Shown here one piece after another: positions 4,235-5,676 of a stretch of DNA of 5,676 nt. This stretch comes from Gammaproteobacteria bacterium. Its GTDB lineage: Bacteria; Pseudomonadota; Gammaproteobacteria; Pseudomonadales; Halieaceae. The notes beneath the pieces are model-generated. The model ran no database searches and was not told the origin of the DNA. It saw only the letters and a program-made list of their open reading frames with translations. The position numbers were made by a program, and so were the translations under genes. The stretch's first letter is position 1, and each line of letters begins with the position of its first letter. The stretch is from positions 1 through 5,676 of the forward strand of contig JAOUDU010000210.1 of the NCBI GenBank assembly GCA_029859085.1. The letters are read 5' to 3'.

Positions 4235-5676
4235 ATGACCCCATACCAGCAACTCGAAGCCCGCAAGAAACGGGTTTCCGCCCTCAATAACGCCATGGGT
4301 ATCCTGCAATGGGACCAGCAGACCATGATGCCCGAAGGCGCCGCGCCCGCCCGCGCATCGGTGCTGGCCGAGCTGAGCGTGATGGCGCATGAAATGGAAA
4401 CCGGCAGTGAGCTGTCTGACCTGATCGCCGCGGCCGAATCAGACACCGGCCAGCTGGATGCCTGGCAGCGCGCCAACCTCAGGGAAATCCGCCACCAGTT
4501 CGTGCATGCCAACGCCATCCCGTCGGACCTGGTCGAAAAGCTGGTGATGGCCGGGTCGGATGCCGAGATGACATGGCGGATTGCGCGGCCCAACAACGAC
4601 TTCAAGAGCCTGGCGCCGAAACTTGAAACGCTGTTCGAGCTGAAGCGGGAGGAGGCCAACATCAAGGCCGGCATCATGGGAGTAACTCCCTATGAAGCGA
4701 TGCTCGACCGCTACGACCCCGGTCGCCGCGAGCCCCAGGTTGACCGGATTTTCAGCGACCTGGAGAACTTCCTGCCCGGGTTCCTGCAACAGGTGATGGC
4801 GAAGCAGGCTGCGGCCCCCTCTCCGGTGATGCCGGCGGGCCCGTTCCCGCTTGAGCGCCAGCGGGAATTGAGCCACGAAGTCATGAAGGTGTTCGGCTTT
4901 CCCTTCGAGCGGGGCCGCCTGGATACCGCCCACCACCCGTTCAGCGGCGGTGCCGATGGCGACCTGCGTATCACCACCCGCTATAACGAAGCGGATTTCA
5001 TGAAGAGCCTGATGGCGGTGATCCACGAGACTGGCCACGCCCTTTACGAAGATGGCCGCCCGCCCCAGTGGCTGGGGCAGCCGGTGGGCAACAGCCGCGG
5101 CATGACCCTGCACGAGAGCCAGTCGCTGCTGCTTGAAATGCAGGCGGCGCGCTCGGAAGAATTCATCCGCTTCCTGCTGCCCATCATTCAGCGGGTGCTG
5201 GGCGGCTCGGGGCCGGCGTGGACCCCGGACAATTTCCTGCGAATTTACCGCAAGGTCGAGCCCGGGCTGATCAGGGTCTATGCGGATGAAGTGACCTACC
5301 CGCTGCACGTAATCCTGCGCTACCGTCTCGAAAAAGCCATTCTCGCCAATGAGCTGGCCACGCGGGACCTGCCCGGCGCCTGGAACGAACTGATGGAAAA
5401 ACTGGTGGGTATCAGGCCCACCGACGACAGGGATGGGGTGATGCAGGACGTACACTGGCCGGAGGGTATCTTCGGCTACTTCCCCACCTACTCCCTTGGC
5501 GCGCTGGCCGCGGCGCAGATTTTTGCAGCCGCGCAAAAAGCCGATACCGATATCCTGCCAGGCCTGGGCAGGGGCGACCCCGCGCCGCTGTTCAACTGGC
5601 TGGACCGGAATATCCGCAGCCAGGGCTGTTTATATATGCCCGATGAACTGATCGAACGAGCCACCGGGGCCGAACT
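4235..5676 (+). CDS. M32 family metallocarboxypeptidase (carboxypeptidase Taq / thermostable carboxypeptidase 1), 3' end outside window
   Basis: The window holds 480 uninterrupted codons of a protein whose family is about 495-510 aa, so only the extreme C-terminus is missing. M32 enzymes are cytosolic, mostly alpha-helical, usually dimeric zinc or cobalt carboxypeptidases that remove C-terminal residues with broad specificity, probably in peptide turnover. Family motifs in order are WDQQTMMPEGA (26-36), HPFSGG (234-239) with GDLRITTRY (242-250), the zinc motif HETGH (264-268, catalytic Glu265), HESQS (293-297, Glu294 the third ligand), YADEVTYPLHVILRY (349-363) and DVHWPEGIFGYFPTYSLG (405-422). 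No signal peptide is seen. It lies downstream of the secreted zincin with a 113-bp gap, so it may be transcribed separately. Reading is intact to the window edge. Confidence 0.96.
   Translation, partial: MTPYQQLEARKKRVSALNNAMGILQWDQQTMMPEGAAPARASVLAELSVMAHEMETGSELSDLIAAAESDTGQLDAWQRANLREIRHQFVHANAIPSDLVEKLVMAGSDAEMTWRIARPNNDFKSLAPKLETLFELKREEANIKAGIMGVTPYEAMLDRYDPGRREPQVDRIFSDLENFLPGFLQQVMAKQAAAPSPVMPAGPFPLERQRELSHEVMKVFGFPFERGRLDTAHHPFSGGADGDLRITTRYNEADFMKSLMAVIHETGHALYEDGRPPQWLGQPVGNSRGMTLHESQSLLLEMQAARSEEFIRFLLPIIQRVLGGSGPAWTPDNFLRIYRKVEPGLIRVYADEVTYPLHVILRYRLEKAILANELATRDLPGAWNELMEKLVGIRPTDDRDGVMQDVHWPEGIFGYFPTYSLGALAAAQIFAAAQKADTDILPGLGRGDPAPLFNWLDRNIRSQGCLYMPDELIERATGAE

Noticed and set aside
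4439..5536. A 365-codon minus-strand open frame opposite the M32 gene
   Set aside because: The plus strand carries all M32 family motifs in order. The antisense product has no domain and no supported start.

Overview
High-GC bacterial DNA with compact gene spacing. The gene set is a TIGR01777-type epimerase, a SIRT4-like sirtuin, a class I photolyase, a DUF922 secreted zincin and an M32 carboxypeptidase. It suggests a free-living proteobacterium, most likely a marine gammaproteobacterium. That placement is inferred from protein style and gene neighbourhood; no rRNA or other phylogenetic marker is present. There is no mobile element, tRNA, rRNA or CRISPR array.

Left part (1-2954). A minus-strand NAD(P)-dependent epimerase of the YfcH/TIGR01777 family runs off the left edge. 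It is divergent from a plus-strand pair: a class II sirtuin closely resembling mitochondrial SIRT4, then, 31 nt later, a complete class I CPD photolyase (phrB type, 480 aa). The 123-bp divergent spacer holds opposed -10-like hexamers and several short perfect or near-perfect palindromes, so it is the probable control point for both sides. TIGR01777 epimerases often sit beside photolyases in light-responsive clusters of marine proteobacteria. The block may therefore be a UV/light-response module into which an NAD-dependent protein deacylase has been linked. No regulator gene is present in the window.

Middle (2955-4121). A 246-bp spacer, AT-richer in its second half and with several dyad symmetries, leads to a 306-aa exported protein. 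Its N-terminal signal or anchor segment is followed by an InlB-B-repeat-like domain and then a DUF922 metalloprotease domain with an HEAGH zinc motif. The 5' leader can fold into a long imperfect hairpin just upstream of a good ribosome binding site.

Right part (4122-5676). After a 113-bp gap comes an M32 (carboxypeptidase Taq) metallocarboxypeptidase with all recognisable family motifs; it runs off the right edge after 480 codons, probably only some 15-30 residues short of its end.

No wholly new system is evident. The items most worth a second look are the sirtuin-photolyase pairing, the possibly leaderless sirtuin mRNA, the two-domain secreted zincin and its structured leader.
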